Positions 36,701 through 53,800 are shown, counted from the first letter of the stretch. The stretch: 64,000 bases of DNA from Sisyra terminalis (GCA_958496175.1 CAUEGI010000001.1:62001-126000); one strand, 5' to 3'. The notes: a model not told the origin generated them from the letters alone. Numbers and translations are program-made.

Positions 36701-39700
36701 AATAACCGCAATGATATCCGCAAAAATAACCGCAATAATATCCGCAAAAATAACCGCAATGATAATCGCAAAATTAACCGCAAATATAACAGCAAAATAA
36801 CCGCAATAATATCCCTAAAAATAACCGCAATGATATCCGCAAAAATAACCGCAAATATCACCGCAAAATAACCGCAATGATATCCGCAAAAATAACCGCA
36901 ATAATATCCGCAAAAATAACCGCAATGACATCCGCAAAATTAACCGCAAATATTACAGCAAATTAACCGCAATAATATCCGCAAAAATAACCGCAAATAT
37001 TTCCGCAAAATAACCGCAATGATATCCGCAAAAATAACCGCAAATATCACCGCAAAATAACCGCAATGATATCCGCAAAAATAACCGCAATAATATCCGC
37101 AAAAATAACCGCAATAATATCCGCAAAATTAACCGCAAATATTACAGCAAAATAACCGCAATGATATCCGCAAAAATAACCGCAATAATATCCGCAAAAA
37201 TAACCGCAATGATATCCGCAAAAATAACCGCAAATATTACCGCAAAATAACCGCAATGATATCCGCAAAAATAACCGCAATAATATCCGATAAAAAATAA
37301 GCGCAATGATATCCGCAAAATTAACCGCAAATATTACAGCAAAATAACCGCAATAATATCCGCAAAAATAACCGCAAATATTACCGCAAAATAACCGCAA
37401 TAATATCCGCAAAAATAACCGCAAATGTTACCGCAAAATAACCGCAATGATATCCGCAAAAATAACCGCAATAATATCCGCAAAAATAACCGCAATGATA
37501 TCCGCAAAAATAACAGCAATAATATCCGCAAAATTAACCGCAAATATTACAGCAAAATAACCGCAATAATATCCGCAAAAATAACCGCAATGATATCCGC
37601 CAAAATAACCGCAATAATATCCGCAAAATTAACCGCAAATATTACAGCAAAATAACCGCAATGATATCCGCAAAAATAACCGCAATAATATCCGCAAAAA
37701 TAACCGCAATGATATCCGCAAAAAAAACCGCAAATATTACCGCAAAATAACCGCAATGATATCCGCAAAAATAACCGCAATAATATCCGCAAAGATAACC
37801 GCAATGATATCCGCAAAAATAACCGCAAAAATATCCGCAAAATTAACCGCAAATATTACAGCAAAATAACCGCAATGATGTCCGCAAAAATAACCGCAAT
37901 AATATCCGCAAAAATAACCGCAATGATATCCGCAAAAATAACCGCAAATATTACCGCAAAATAACCGCAATGATATCCGCAAAAATAACCGCAAATATCA
38001 CCGCAAAATAACCGCAATGATATCCGCAAAAATAACCGCAATAATATCCGATAAAAAATAAGCGCAATGATATCCGCAAAATTAACCGCAAATATTACAG
38101 CAAAATAACCGCAATAATATCCGCAAAAATAACCGCAAATATTACCGCTAAATAACCGCAATAATATCCGCAAAAATAACCGCAAATGTTACCGCAAAAT
38201 AACCGCAATGATATCCGCAAAAATAACCGCAATAATATCCGCAAAAATAACCGCAATGATATCCGCAAAAATAACCGCAATAATATCCGCAAAATTAACC
38301 GCAAATATTACAGCAAAATAACCGCAATGATGTCCGCAAAAATAACCGCAATAATATCCGCAAAAATAACCGCAATGATATCCGCAAAAATAACCGCAAA
38401 TATTACCGCAAAATAACCGCAATGATATCCGCAAAAATAACCGCAAATATCACCGCAAAATAACCGCAATGATATCTGAAAAATAACCGCAATAATATCC
38501 GCAAAAATAACCGCAATGATATCCGCAAAAATAACCGCAATAATATCCGCAAAAATAACCGCAATGATATCCGCAAAATTAACCGCAAATATTACAGCAA
38601 AATAACCGCAATAAGATCCGCAAAAATAACCGCAAATATTACCGCAAAATAACCGCAATGATATCCGCAAAAATAACCGCAAATATCACCGCAAAATAAC
38701 CGCAATGATATCCGCTAAAATAACCGCAATAATATCCGCAAAAATAACCGCAATGATATACGCAAAATTAACCGCAAATATTACAGCAAAAAAACCGCAA
38801 TAATATCCGCAAAAATAACCGCAAATATTACCGCAAAATAACCGCAATGATATCCGCAAAAATAACCGCAATAATATCCGCAAAAATAACCGCAAATGTT
38901 ACCGCAAAATAACCGCAATGATATCCGCAAAAATAACCGCAATAATATCCGCAAAAATAACCGCAATAATATGCGCAAAAATAACCGCAAATATAACAGC
39001 AAAATAACCGCAATGATATCCGCAAAAATAACCGCAATAATATCCGCAAAAATAACCGCAATGATATCCGCAAAAATAACCGCAATAATATCCGCAAAAT
39101 AACCGCAATGATATCCGCAAAAATAACCGCAAATATTACAGCAAAATAACCGCAATGATATCGGCAAAAATAACCGCAATAATATCCGCAAAAATAACCG
39201 CAATGATATCCGCAAAAATAACCGCAATAATATCCGCAAAAATAACCGCAATGATATCCGCAAATTTAACCGCAAATATTACAGCAAAATAACTGCAATA
39301 AGATCCGCAAAAATAACCGCAAATATTACCGCAAAATAACCGCAATGATATCCGCAAAAATAACCGCAAATATCACCGCAAAATAACCGCAATGATATCC
39401 GCAAAAATAACCGCAATAATATCCGCAAAAATAACCGCAATGATATCCGCAAAATTAACCGCAAATATTACAGCAAAAAAACCGCAATAATATCCGCAAA
39501 AATAACCGCAAATATTACCGCAAAATAACCGCAATGATATCCGCAAAAATAACCGCAATAATATCCGCAAAAATAACCGCAATGATATCCGCAAAAATAA
39601 CCGCAAATATTATAGCAAAATAACCGCAATGATATCCGCAAAAATAACCGCAATGATATCCGCAAAATTAACCGCAAATATTACAGCAAAATAACCGCAA

Positions 39701-41335
39701 TGATATCCGCAAAAATAACCGCAATAATATCCGCAAAAATAACCGCAATGATATCCGCAAAAATAACCGCAAATATTACCGCAAAATAACCGCAATGATA
39801 TCCGCAAAAATAACCGCAAATATCACCGCAAAATAACCGCAATGATATCCGCAAAAATAACCGCAATGATATCCGCAAAAATAACCGCAATAATATCCGC
39901 AAAAATAACCGCAATGATATCCGCAAAAATAACCGCAAATATTACCGCAAAATAACCGCAATGATATCCGCAAAAATAACCGCAATAATATCCGATAAAA
40001 AATAAGCGCATTGATATCCGCAAAATTAACCGCAAATATTACAGCAAAATAACCGCAATAATATCCGCAAAAATAACCGCAAATATTACCGCAAATAAAC
40101 CGCAATGATATCCGCAAAAATAACAGCAATTATATCCGCAAAAATAACCGCAATGATATCCGCAAAATTAACCGCAAATATTACAGCAAAATAACCGCAA
40201 TTATATCCGCAAAAATAACCGCAATAATATCCGCAAAAATAACCGCAAATATTACCGCAAAATAACCGCAATGATATCCGCAAAAATAACCGCAAATATC
40301 ACCGCAAAATAACCGCAATGATATCCGCAAAAATAACCGCAATAATATCCGCAAAAATAACCGCAATGATAATCGCAAAATTAACCGCAAATATAACAGC
40401 AAAATAACCGCAATAATATCCCTAAAAATAACCGCAATGATATCCGCAAAAATAACCGCAAATATCACCGCAAAATAACCGCAATGATATCCGCAAAAAT
40501 AACCGCAATAATATCCGCAAAAATAACCGCAATGACATCCGCAAAATTAACCGCAAATATTACAGCAAATTAACCGCAATAATATCCGCAAAAATAACCG
40601 CAAATATTTCCGCAAAATAACCGCAATGATATCCGCAAAAATAACCGAAAATATCACCGCAAAATAACCGCAATGATATCCGCAAAAATAACCGCAATAA
40701 TATCCGCAAAAATAACCGCAATAATATCCGCAAAATTAACCGCAAATATTACAGCAAAATAACCGCAATGATATCCGCAAAAATAACCGCAATAATATCC
40801 GCAAAAATAACCGCAATGATATCCGCAAAAATAACCGCAAATATTACCGCAAAATAACCGCAATGATATCCGCAAAAATAACCGCAATAATATCCGATAA
40901 AAAATAAGCGCAATGATATCCGCAAAATTAACCGCAAATATTACAGCAAAATAACCGCAATAATATCCGCAAAAATAACCGCAAATATTACCGCCAAATA
41001 ACCGCAATAATATCCGCAAAAATAACCGCAAATGTTACCGCAAAATAACCGCAATGATATCCGCAAAAATAACCGCAATAATATCCGCAAAAATAACCGC
41101 AATGATATCCGCAAAAATAACAGCAATAATATCCGCAAAATTAACCGCAAATATTACAGCAAAATAACCGCAATAATATCCGCAAAAATAACCGCAATGA
41201 TATCCGCCAAAATAACCGCAATAATATCCGCAAAATTAACCGCAAATATTACAGCAAAATAACCGCAATGATATCCGCAAAAATAACCGCAATAATATCC
41301 GCAAAAATAACCGCAATGATATCCGCAAAAAAAAC
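30780..41335 (+). repeat. 5,485-bp higher-order repeat in right satellite A
   Basis: Variant order at about 30780-35850 recurs at about 36265-41335 with a constant offset of 5,485 bp, checked at many landmarks (for example 31940/37425, 33411/38896 and 34601/40086). A constant offset over about 5 kb of short-period repeat means almost no indels since duplication. Within it, shorter segments also recur at 1,878 and 3,607 bp. Confidence 0.8.
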
Positions 41336-44300
41336 CGCAAATATTACCGCAAAATAACCGCAATGATATCCGCAAAAATAACCGCAATAATATCCGCAAA
41401 AATAACCGCAATGATATCCGCAAAAATAACCGCAATAATATCCGCAAAATTAATCGCAAATATTACAGCAAAATAACCGCAATGATGACCGCAAAAATAA
41501 CCGCAATAATATCCGCAAAAATAACCGCAATGATATCCGCAAAAATAACCGCAAATATTACCGCAAAATAACCGCAATGATATCCGCAAAAATAACCGCA
41601 AATATCACCGCAAAATAACCGCAATGATATCCGCAAAAATAACCGCAATAATATCCGATAAAAAATAAGCGCAATGATATCCGCAAAATTAACCGCAAAT
41701 ATTACAGCAAAATAACCGCAATAATATCCGCAAAAATAACCGCAAATATTACCGCTAAATAACCGCAATAATATCCGCAAAAATAACCGCAAATGTTACC
41801 GCAAAATAACCGCAATGATATCCGCAAAAATAACCGCAATAATATCCGCAAAAATAACCGCAATGATATCCGCAAAAATAACCGCAATAATATCCGCAAA
41901 ATTAACCGCAAATATTACAGCAAAATAACCGCAATGATGTCCGCAAAAATAACCGCAATAATATCCGCAATGATATCCGCAAAAATAACCGCAAATATTA
42001 CCGCAAAATAACCGCAATGATATCCGCAAAAATAACCGCAAATATCACCGCAAAATAACCGCAATGATATCTGCAAAAATAACCGCAATAATATCCGCAA
42101 AAATAACCGCAATGATATCCGCAAAAATAACCGCAATAATATCCGCAAAAATAACCGCAATGATATCCGCAAAATTAACCGCAAATATTACAGCAAAATA
42201 ACCGCAATAAGATCCGCAAAAATAACCGCAAATATTACCGCAAAATAACCGCAATGATATCCGCAAAAATAACCGCAAATATCACCGCAAAATAACCGCA
42301 ATGATATCCGCTAAAATAACCGCAATAATATCCGCAAAAATAACCGCAATGATATCCGCAAAATTAACCGCAAATATTACAGCAAAAAAACCGCAATAAT
42401 ATCCGCAAAAATAACCGCAAATATTACCGCAAAATAACCGCAATGATATCCGCAAAAATAACCGCAATAATATCCGCAAAAATAACCGCAAATGTTACCG
42501 CAAAATAACCGCAATGATATCCGCAAAAATAACCGCAATAATATCCGCAAAAATAACCGCAATGAAATCCGCAAATTTAACCGCAAATATTACAGCAAAA
42601 TAACTGCAATAAGATCCGCAAAAATAACCGCAAATATTACCGCAAAATAACCGCAATGATATCCGCAAAAATAACCGCCAATATCACCGCAAAATAACCG
42701 CAATGATATCCGCAAAAATAACCGCAATAATATCCGCAAAAATAACCGCAATGATATCCGCAAAATTAACCGCAAATATTACAGCAAAAAACTGCAATAA
42801 TATCCGCAAAAATAACCGCAAATATTACCGCAAAATAACCGCAATGATATCCGCAAAAATAACCGCAATAATATCCGCAAAAATAACCGCAATGATATCC
42901 GCAAAAATAACCGCAAATATTATAGCAAAATAACCGCAATGATATCCGCAAAAATAACCGCAACGATATCCGCAAAATTAACCGCAAATATTACAGCAAA
43001 ATAACCGCAATGATATCCGCAAAAATAACCGCAATAATATCCGCAAAAATAACCGCAATGATATCCGCAAAAATAACCGCAAATATTACCGCAAAATAAC
43101 CGCAATGATATCCGCAAAAATAACCGCAAATATCACCGCAAAATAACCGCAATGATATCCGCAAAAATAACCGCAATGATATCCGCAAAAATAACCGCAA
43201 TAATATCCGCAAAAATAACCGCAATGATATCCGCAAAAATAACCGCAAATATTACCGCAAAATAACCGCAATGATATCCGCAAAAATAACCGCAAATATC
43301 ACCGCAAAATAACCGCAATGATATCCGCCAAAATAACCGCAATAATATCCGCAAAAATAACCGCAAATATTACCGCAAAATAACCGCAATGATATCCGCA
43401 AAAATAACCGCAATTATCACCGCAAAATAACCGCAATGATATCCGCAAAAATAACCGCAATGATATCCGCCAAAATAACCGCAATAATATCCGCAAAATT
43501 AACCGCAAATATTACAGCAAAATAACCGCAATAATATCCGCAAAAATAACTGAAAATATTACCGCAAAATAACCGCAATGATATCCGCAAAAATAACCGC
43601 AATGATATCCGCAAAAATAACCGCAATAATATCCGCAAAATTAACCGCAAATATTACAGCAAAATAACCGCAATGATATCCGCATAAATAACCGCAATAA
43701 TATCCGCAAAAATAACCGCAATGATATCCGCAAAAATAACCGCAAATATTACCGCAAAATAACCGCAATGATATCCGCAAAAATAACCGCAAATATCACC
43801 GCAAAATAACCGCAATGATATCCGCAAAAATAACCGCAATGATATCCGCAAAAATAACCGCAATAATATCCGCAAAAATAACCGCAATGATATCCGCAAA
43901 AATAACCGCAAATATTACCGCAAAATAACCGCAATGATATCCGCAAAAATAACCGCAAATATCACCGCAAAATAACCGCAATGATATCCGCCAAAATAAC
44001 CGCAATAATATCCGCAAAAATAACCGCAAATATTACCGCAAAATAACCGCAATGATATCCGCAAAAATAACCGCAATAATATCCGCAAAAATAACCGCAA
44101 TGATATTCGCAAAATTAACCGCAAATATTACAGCAAAATAACCGCAATAATATCCGCAAAAATAACCGCAAATAATACCGCAAAATAACCGGAATGATAT
44201 CCGCCAAAAAAACCGCAAATAATACCGCAAAATAACCGGAATGATATCCGCCAAAAAAACCGCAATAATATCCGCAAAAATAACCGCAAATGTTACCGCA

Positions 44301-47300
44301 AAATAACCGCAATGATATCCGCAAAAATAACCGCAATAATATCCGCAAAAATAACCGCAAATATCACCGCAAAATAACCGCAATGATATCCGCAAAAATA
44401 ACCGCAAATATTACCGCAAAATAACCGCAATGATATCCGCAAAAATAACCGCAATGATATCCGCAAAATTAACCGCAAATATTACAGCAAAATAACCGCA
44501 ATGATATCCGCAAAAATAACCGCAATAATATCCGCAAAAATAACCGCAATGATATCCGCAAAAATAACCGCAAATATTACCGCAAAATAACCGCAATGAT
44601 ATCCGCAAAATTAACCGCAAATATCACCGCAAAATAACCGCAATGATATCCGCAAAAATAACCGCAATAATATCCGCAAAAATAACCGCAATAATATCCG
44701 CAAAATTAACCGCAAATATTACAGCAAAATAACCGCAATGATATCCGCAAAAATAACCGCAAAAATATCCGCAAAAATTAACGCAATGATATCCGCAAAA
44801 ATAACCGCAAATATTACCGCAAAATAACCGCAATGATATCCGCAAAAATAACCGCAATAATATCCGCAAAATTAACCGCAAATATTACCGCAAAATAACC
44901 GCAATGATATCCGCAAAAATAACCGCAATAATATCAGCAAAAATAACCGCAATAATATCCGCAAAATTAACCGCAAATATTACAGCAAAATAACCGCAAT
45001 GATATCCGCAAAAATAACCGCAATAATATCCGCAAAAATAACCGCAATGATATCCGCAAAAATAACCGCAAATATTACCGCAAAATAACCGCAATGATAT
45101 CCGCAAAAATAACCGCAATAATATCCGATAAAAAATAAGCGCAATGATATCCGCAAAATTAACCGCAAATATTACAGCAAAATAACCGCAATAATATCCG
45201 CAAAAATAACCGCAAATATTACCGCAAAATAACCGCAATAATATCCGCAAAAATAACCGCAAATGTTACCGCAAAATAACCGCAATGATATCCGCAAAAA
45301 TAACCGCAATAATATCCGCAAAAATAACCGCAATGATATCCGCAAAAATAACAGCAATAATATCCGCAAAATTAACCGCAAATATTACAGCAAAATAACC
45401 GCAATAATATCCGCAAAAATAACCGCAATGATATCCGCCAAAATAACCGCAATAATATCCGCAAAATTAACCGCAAATATTACAGCAAAATAACCGCAAT
45501 GATATCCGCAAAAATAACCGCAATAATATCCGCAAAAATAACCGCAATGATATCCGCAAAAAAAACCGCAAATATTACCGCAAAATAACCGCAATGATAT
45601 CCGCAAAAATAACCGCAATAATATCCGCAAAGATAACCGCAATGATATCCGCAAAAATAACCGCAAAAATATCCGCAAAATTAACCGCAAATATTACAGC
45701 AAAATAACCGCAATGATGTCCGCAAAAATAACCGCAATAATATCCGCAAAAATAACCGCAATGATATCCGCAAAAATAACCGCAAATATTACCGCAAAAT
45801 AACCGCAATGATATCCGCAAAAATAACCGCAAATATCACCGCAAAATAACCGCAATGATATCCGCAAAAATAACCGCAATAATATCCGATAAAAAATAAG
45901 CGCAATGATATCCGCAAAATTAACAGCAAATATTACAGCAAAATAACCGCAATAATATCCGCAAAAATAACCGCAAATATTACCGCTAAATAACCGCAAT
46001 AATATCCGCAAAAATAACCGCAAATGTTACCGCAAAATAACCGCAATGATATCCGCAAAAATAACCGCAATAATATCCGCAAAAATAACCGCAATGATAT
46101 CCGCAAAAATAACCGCCATAATATCCGCAAAATTAACCGCAAATATTACAGCAAAATAACCGCAATGATGTCCGCAAAAATAACCGCAATAATATCCGCA
46201 AAAATAACCGCAATGATATCCGCAAAAATAACCGCAAATATTACCGCAAAATAACCGCAATGATATCCGCAAAAATAACCGCAAATATCACCGCAAAATA
46301 ACCGCAATGATATCTGCAAAAATAACCGCAATAATATCCGCAAAAATAACCGCAATGATATCCGCAAAAATAACCGCAATAATATCCGCAAAAATAACCG
46401 CAATGATATCCGCAAAATTAACCGCAAATATTACAGCAAAATAACCGCAATAAGATCCGCAAAAATAACCGCAAATATTACCGCAAAATAACCGCAATGA
46501 TATCCGCAAAAATAACCGCAAATATCACCGCAAAATAACCGCAATGATATCCGCTAAAATAACCGCAATAATATCCGCAAAAATAACCGCAATGATATCC
46601 GCAAAATTAACCGCAAATATTACAGCAAAAAAACCGCAATAATATCCGCAAAAATAACCGCAAATATTACCGCAAAATAACCGCAATGATATCCGCAAAA
46701 ATAACCGCAATAATATCCGCAAAAATATCCGCAAATGTTACCGCAAAATAACCGCAATGATATCCGCAAAAATAACCGCAATAATATCCGCAAAAATAAC
46801 CGCAATAATATCCGCAAAAATAACCGCAAATATAACAGCAAAATAACCGCAATGATATCCGCAAAAATAACCGCAATAATATCCGCAAAAATAACCGCAA
46901 TGATATCCGCAAAAATAACCGCAATAATATCCGCAAAATAACCGCAATGATATCCGCAAAAATAACCGCAAATATTACAGCAAAATAACCGCAATGATAT
47001 CGGCAAAAATAACCGCAATAATATCCGCAAAAATAACCGCAATGATATCCGCAAAAATAACCGCAATAATATCCGCAAAAATAACCGCAATGATATCCGC
47101 AAATTTAACCGCAAATATTACAGCAAAATAACTGCAATAAGATCCGCAAAAATAACCGCAAATATTACCGCAAAATAACCGCAATGATATCCGCAAAAAT
47201 AACCGCAAATATCACCGCAAAATAACCGCAATGATATCCGCAAAAATAACCGCAATAATATCCGCAAAAATAACCGCAATGATATCCGCAAAATTAACCG

Positions 47301-47809
47301 CAAATATTACAGCAAAAAAACCGCAATAATATCCGCAAAAATAACCGCAAATATTACCGCAAAATAACCGCAATGATATCCGCAAAAATAACCGCAATAA
47401 TATCCGCAAAAATAACCGCAATGATATCCGCAAAAATAACCGCAAATATTATAGCAAAATAACCGCAATGATATCCGCAAAAATAACCGCAATGATATCC
47501 GCAAAATTAACCGCAAATATTACAGCAAAATAACCGCAATGATATCCGCAAAAATAACCGCAATAATATCCGCAAAAATAACCGCAATGATATCCGCAAA
47601 AATAACCGCAAATATTACCGCAAAATAACCGCAATGATATCCGCAAAAATAACCGCAAATATCACCGCAAAATAACCGCAATGATATCCGCAAAAATAAC
47701 CGCAATGATATCCGCAAAAATAACCGCAATAATATCCGCAAAAATAACCGCAATGATATCCGCAAAAATAACCGCAAATATTACCGCAAAATAACCGCAA
47801 TGATATCCG
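37047..47809 (+). repeat. Duplicated segment, offset 7,838-7,839 bp
   Basis: The segment at about 37047-39970 has a further copy at about 44885-47809, at an offset of 7,838 bp that becomes 7,839 midway. It is a third copy of part of the 5,485-bp unit. Between them, 41030-44880 holds other rearranged copies, including a stretch (about 43000-43790) that recurs at about 47530-48320. Confidence 0.7.
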
Positions 47810-50800
47810 CAAAAATAACCGCAAATATCACCGCAAAATAACCGCAATGATATCCGCCAAAATAACCGCAATAATATCCGCAAAAATAACCGCAAATATT
47901 ACCGCAAAATAACCGCAATGATATCCGCAAAAATAACCGCAATTATCACCGCAAAATAACCGCAATGATATCCGCAAAAATAACCGCAATGATATCCGCC
48001 AAAATAACCGCAATAATATCCGCAAAATTAACCGCAAATATTACAGCAAAATAACCGCAATAATATCCGCAAAAATAACTGAAAATATTACCGCAAAATA
48101 ACCGCAATGATATCCGCAAAAATAACCGCAATGATATCCGCAAAAATAACCGCAATAATATCCGCAAAATTAACCGCAAATATTACAGCAAAATAACCGC
48201 AATGATATCCGCATAAATAACCGCAATAATATCCGCAAAAATAACCGCAATGATATCCGCAAAAATAACCGCAAATATTACCGCAAAATAACCGCAATGA
48301 TATCCGCAAAAATAACCGCAAATATCACCGCAAAATAACCGCAATGATATCCGCAAAAATAACCGCAATAATATCCGCAAAAATAACCGCAATGACATCC
48401 GCAAAATTAACCGCAAATATTACAGCAAAATAACCGCAATAATATCCGCAAAAATAACCGCAAATATTTCCGCAAAATAACCGCAATGATATCCGCAAAA
48501 ATAACCGCAAATATCACCGCAAAATAACCGCAATGATATCCGCAAAAATAACCGCAATAATATCCGCAAAAATAACCGCAATAATATCCGCAAAATTAAC
48601 CGCAAATATTACAGCAAAATAACCGCAATGATATCCGCAAAAATAACCGCAATAATATCCGCAAAAATAACCGCAATGATATCCGCAAAAATAACCGCAA
48701 ATATTACCGCAAAATAACCGCAATGATATCCGCAAAAATAACCGCAATAATATCCGATAAAAAATAAGCGCATTGATATCCGCAAAATTAACCGCAAATA
48801 TTACAGCAAAATAACCGCAATAATATCCGCAAAAATAACCGCAAATATTACCGCAAATAAACCGCAATGATATCCGCAAAAATAACAGCAATTATATCCG
48901 CAAAAATAACCGCAATGATATCCGCAAAATTAACCTCAAATATTACAGCAAAATAACCGCAATTAAATCCGCAAAAATAACCGCAATAATATCCGCAAAA
49001 ATAACCGCAAATATTACCGCAAAATAACCGCAATGATATCCGCAAAAATAACCGCAAATATCACCGCAAAATAACCGCAATGATATCCGCAAAAATAACC
49101 GCAATAATATCCACAAAAATAACCGCAATGATAATCGCAAAATTAACCGCAAATATTACAGCAAAATAACCGCAATAATATCCCTAAAAATAACCGCAAT
49201 GATATCCGCAAAAATAACCGCAAATATCACCGCAAAATAACCGCAATGATATCCGCAAAAATAACCGCAATAATATCCGCAAAAATAACCGCAATGACAT
49301 CCGCAAAATTAACCGCAAATATTACAGCAAATTAACCGCAATAATATCCGCAAAAATAACCGCAAATATTTCCGCAAAATAACCGCAATGATATCCGCAA
49401 AAATAACCGAAAATATCACCGCAAAATAACCGCAATGATATCCGCAAAAATAACCGCAATAATATCCGCAAAAATAACCGCAATAATATCCGCAAAATTA
49501 ACCGCAAATATTACAGCAAAATAACCGCAATGATATCCGCAAAAATAACCGCAATAATATCCGCAAAAATAACCGCAATGATATCCGCAAAAATAACCGC
49601 AAATATTACCGCAAAATAACCGCAATGATATCCGCAAAAATAACCGCAATAATATCCGCAAAAATAACCGCAATGACATCCGCAAAATTAACCGCAAATA
49701 TTACAGCAAATTAACCGCAATAATATCCGCAAAAATAACCGCAAATATTTCCGCAAAATAACCGCAATGATATCCGCAAAAATAACCGAAAATATCACCG
49801 CAAAATAACCGCAATGATATCCGCAAAAATAACCGCAATAATATCCGCAAAAATAACCGCAATAATATCCGCAAAATTAACCGCAAATATTACAGCAAAA
49901 TAACCGCAATGATATCCGCAAAAATAACCGCAATAATATCCGCAAAAATAACCGCAATGATATCCGCAAAAATAACCGCAAATATTACCGCAAAATAACC
50001 GCAATGATATCCGCAAAAATAACCGCAATAATATCCGATAAAAAATAAGCGCAATGATATCCGCAAAATTAACCGCAAATATTACAGCAAAATAACCGCA
50101 ATAATATCCGCAAAAATAACCGCAAATATTACCGCCAAATAACCGCAATAATATCCGCAAAAATAACCGCAAATGTTACTGCAAAATAACCGCAATGATA
50201 TCCGCAAAAATAACCGCAATAATATCCGCAAAAATAACCGCAATGATATCCGCAAAAATAACAGCAATAATATCCGCAAAATTAACCGCAAATATTACAG
50301 CAAAATAACCGCAATGATGTCCGCAAAAATAACCGCAATAATATCCGCAAAAATAACAGCAATAATATCCGCAAAATTAACCGCAAATATTACAGCAAAA
50401 TAACCGCAATAATATCCGCAAAAATAACCGCAATGATATCCGCCAAAATAACCGCAATAATATCCGCAAAATTAACCGCAAATATTACAGCAAAATAACC
50501 GCAATGATATCCGCAAAAATAACCGCAATAATATCCGCAAAAATAACCGCAATGATATCCGCCAAAATAACCGCAATAATATCCGCAAAATTAACCGCAA
50601 ATATTACAGCAAAATAACCGCAATGATATCCGCAAAAATAACCGCAATAATATCCGCAAAAATAACCGCAATGATATCCGCAAAAATAACCGCAATAATA
50701 TCCGCAAAAATAACCGCAATGATATCCGCAAAAATAACCGCAATAATATCCGCAAAATTAACCGCAAATATTACAGCAAAATAACCGCAATGATGTCCGC

Positions 50801-53800
50801 AAAAATAACCGCAATAATATCCGCAAAAATAACCGCAATGATATCCGCAAAAATAACCGCAAATATTACCGCAAAATAACCGCAATGATATCCGCAAAAA
50901 TAACCGCAAATATCACCGCAAAATAACCGCAATGATATCCGCAAAAATAACCGCAATAATATCCGATAAAAAATAAGCGCAATGATATCCGCAAAATTAA
51001 CCGCAAATATTACAGCAAAATAACCGCAATAATATCCGCAAAAATAACCGCAAATATTACCGCTAAATAACCGCAATAATATCCGCAAAAATAACCGCAA
51101 ATGTTACCGCAAAATAACCGCAATGATATCCGCAAAAATAACCGCAATAATATCCGCAAAAATAACCGCAATGATATCCGCAAAAATAACCGCAATAATA
51201 TCCGCAAAATTAACCGCAAATATTACAGCAAAATAACCGCAATGATGTCCGCAAAAATAACCGCAATAATATCCGCAAAAATAACCGCAATGATATCCGC
51301 AAAAATAACCGCAAATATTACCGCAAAATAACCGCAATGATATCCGCAAAAATAACCGCAAATATCACCGCAAAATAACCGCAATGATATCTGCAAAAAT
51401 AACCGCAATAATATCCGCAAAAATAACCGCAATGATATCCGCAAAAATAACCGCAATAATATCCGCAAAAATAACCGCAATGATATCCGCAAAATTAACC
51501 GCAAATATTACAGCAAAATAACCGCAATAAGATCCGCAAAAATAACCGCAAATATTACCGCAAAATAACCGCAATGATATCCGCAAAAATAACCGCAAAT
51601 ATCACCGCAAAATAACCGCAATGATATCCGCTAAAATAACCGCAATAATATCCGCAAAAATAACCGCAATGATATCCGCAAAATTAACCGCAAATATTAC
51701 AGCAAAAAAACCGCAATAATATCCGCAAAAATAACCGCAAATATTACCGCAAAATAACCGCAATGATATCCGCAAAAATAACCGCAATAATATCCGCAAA
51801 AATAACCGCAAATGTTACCGCAAAATAACCGCAATGATATCCGCAAAAATAACCGCAATAATATCCGCAAAAATAACCGCAATGATATCCGCAAATTTAA
51901 CCGCAAATATTACAGCAAAATAACTGCAATAAGATCCGCAAAAATTACCGCAAATATTACCGCAAAATAACCGCAATGATATCAACAAAAATAACCGCCA
52001 ATATCACCGCAAAATAACCGCAATGATATCCGCAAAAATAACCGCAATAATATCCGCAAAAATAACCGCAATGATATCCGCAAAATTAACCGCAAATATT
52101 ACAGCAAAAAACTGCAATAATATCCGCAAAAATAACCGCAAATATTACCGCAAAATAACCGCAATGATATCCGCAAAAATAACCGCAATAATATCCGCAA
52201 AAATAACCGCAATGATATCCGCAAAAATAACCGCAAATATTATAGCAAAATAACCGCAATGATATCCGCAAAAATAACCGCAACGATATCCGCAAAATTA
52301 ACCGCAAATATTACAGCAAAAAAACCGCAATGATATCCGCAAAAATAACCGCAATAATATCCGCAAAAATAACCGCAATGATATCCGCAAAAATAACCGC
52401 AAATATTACCGCAAAATAACCGCAATGATATCCGCAAAAATAATCGCAAATATCACCGCAAAATAACCGCAATGATATCCGCAAAAATAACCGCAATGAT
52501 ATCCGCAAAAATAACCGCAATAATATCCGCAAAAATAACCGCAATGATATCCACAAAAATAACCGCAAATATTACCGCAAAATAACCGCAATGATATCCG
52601 CAAAAATAACCGCAAATATCACCGCAAAATAACCGCAATGATATCCGCCAAAATAACCGCAATAATATCCGCAAAAATAACCGCAAATATTACCGCAAAA
52701 TAACCGCAATGATATCCGCAAAAATAACCGCAATGATATCCGCCAAAATAACCGCAATAATATCCGCAAAAATAACCGCAATAATATCCGCAAAATTAAC
52801 CGCAAATATTACAGCAAAATAACCGCAATGATATCCGCAAAAATTAACGCAATGATATCCGCAAAAATAACCGCAAATATTACCGCAAAATAACCGCAAT
52901 GATATCCGCAAAAATAACCGCAATAATATCCGCAAAATTAACCGCAAATATTACAGCAAAATAACCGCAATAATATCCGCAAAAATAACCGCAAATATTA
53001 CCGCAAAATAACCGCAATGATATCCGCAAAAATAACCGCAATAATATCCGCAAAAATAACCGCAATAATATCCGCAAAATTAACCGCAAATATTACAGCA
53101 AAATAACCGCAATGATATCCGCAAAAATAACCGCAATAATATCCGCAAAAATAACCGCAATGATATCCGCAAAAATAACCGCAAATATTACCGCAAAATA
53201 ACCGCAATGATATCCGCAAAAATAACCGCAATAATATCCGATAAAAAATAAGCGCAATGATATCCGCAAAATTAACCGCAAATATTACAGCAAAATAACC
53301 GCAATAATATCCGCAAAAATAACCGCAAATATTACCGCAAAATAACCGCAATAATATCCGCAAAAATAACCGCAAATGTTACCGCAAAATAACCGCAATG
53401 ATATCCGCAAAAATAACCGCAATAATATCCGCAAAAATAACCGCAATGATATCCGCAAAAATAACAGCAATAATATCCGCAAAATTAACCGCAAATATTA
53501 CAGCAAAATAACCGCAATAATATCCGCAAAAATAACCGCAATGATATCCGCCAAAATAACCGCAATAATATCCGCAAAATTAACCGCAAATATTACAGCA
53601 AAATAACCGCAATGATATCCGCAAAAATAACCGCAATAATATCCGCAAAAATAACCGCAATGATATCCGCAAAAAAAACCGCAAATATTACCGCAAAATA
53701 ACCGCAATGATATCCGCAAAAATAACCGCAATAATATCCGCAAAGATAACCGCAATGATATCCGCAAAAATAACCGCAAAAATATCCGCAAAATTAACCG

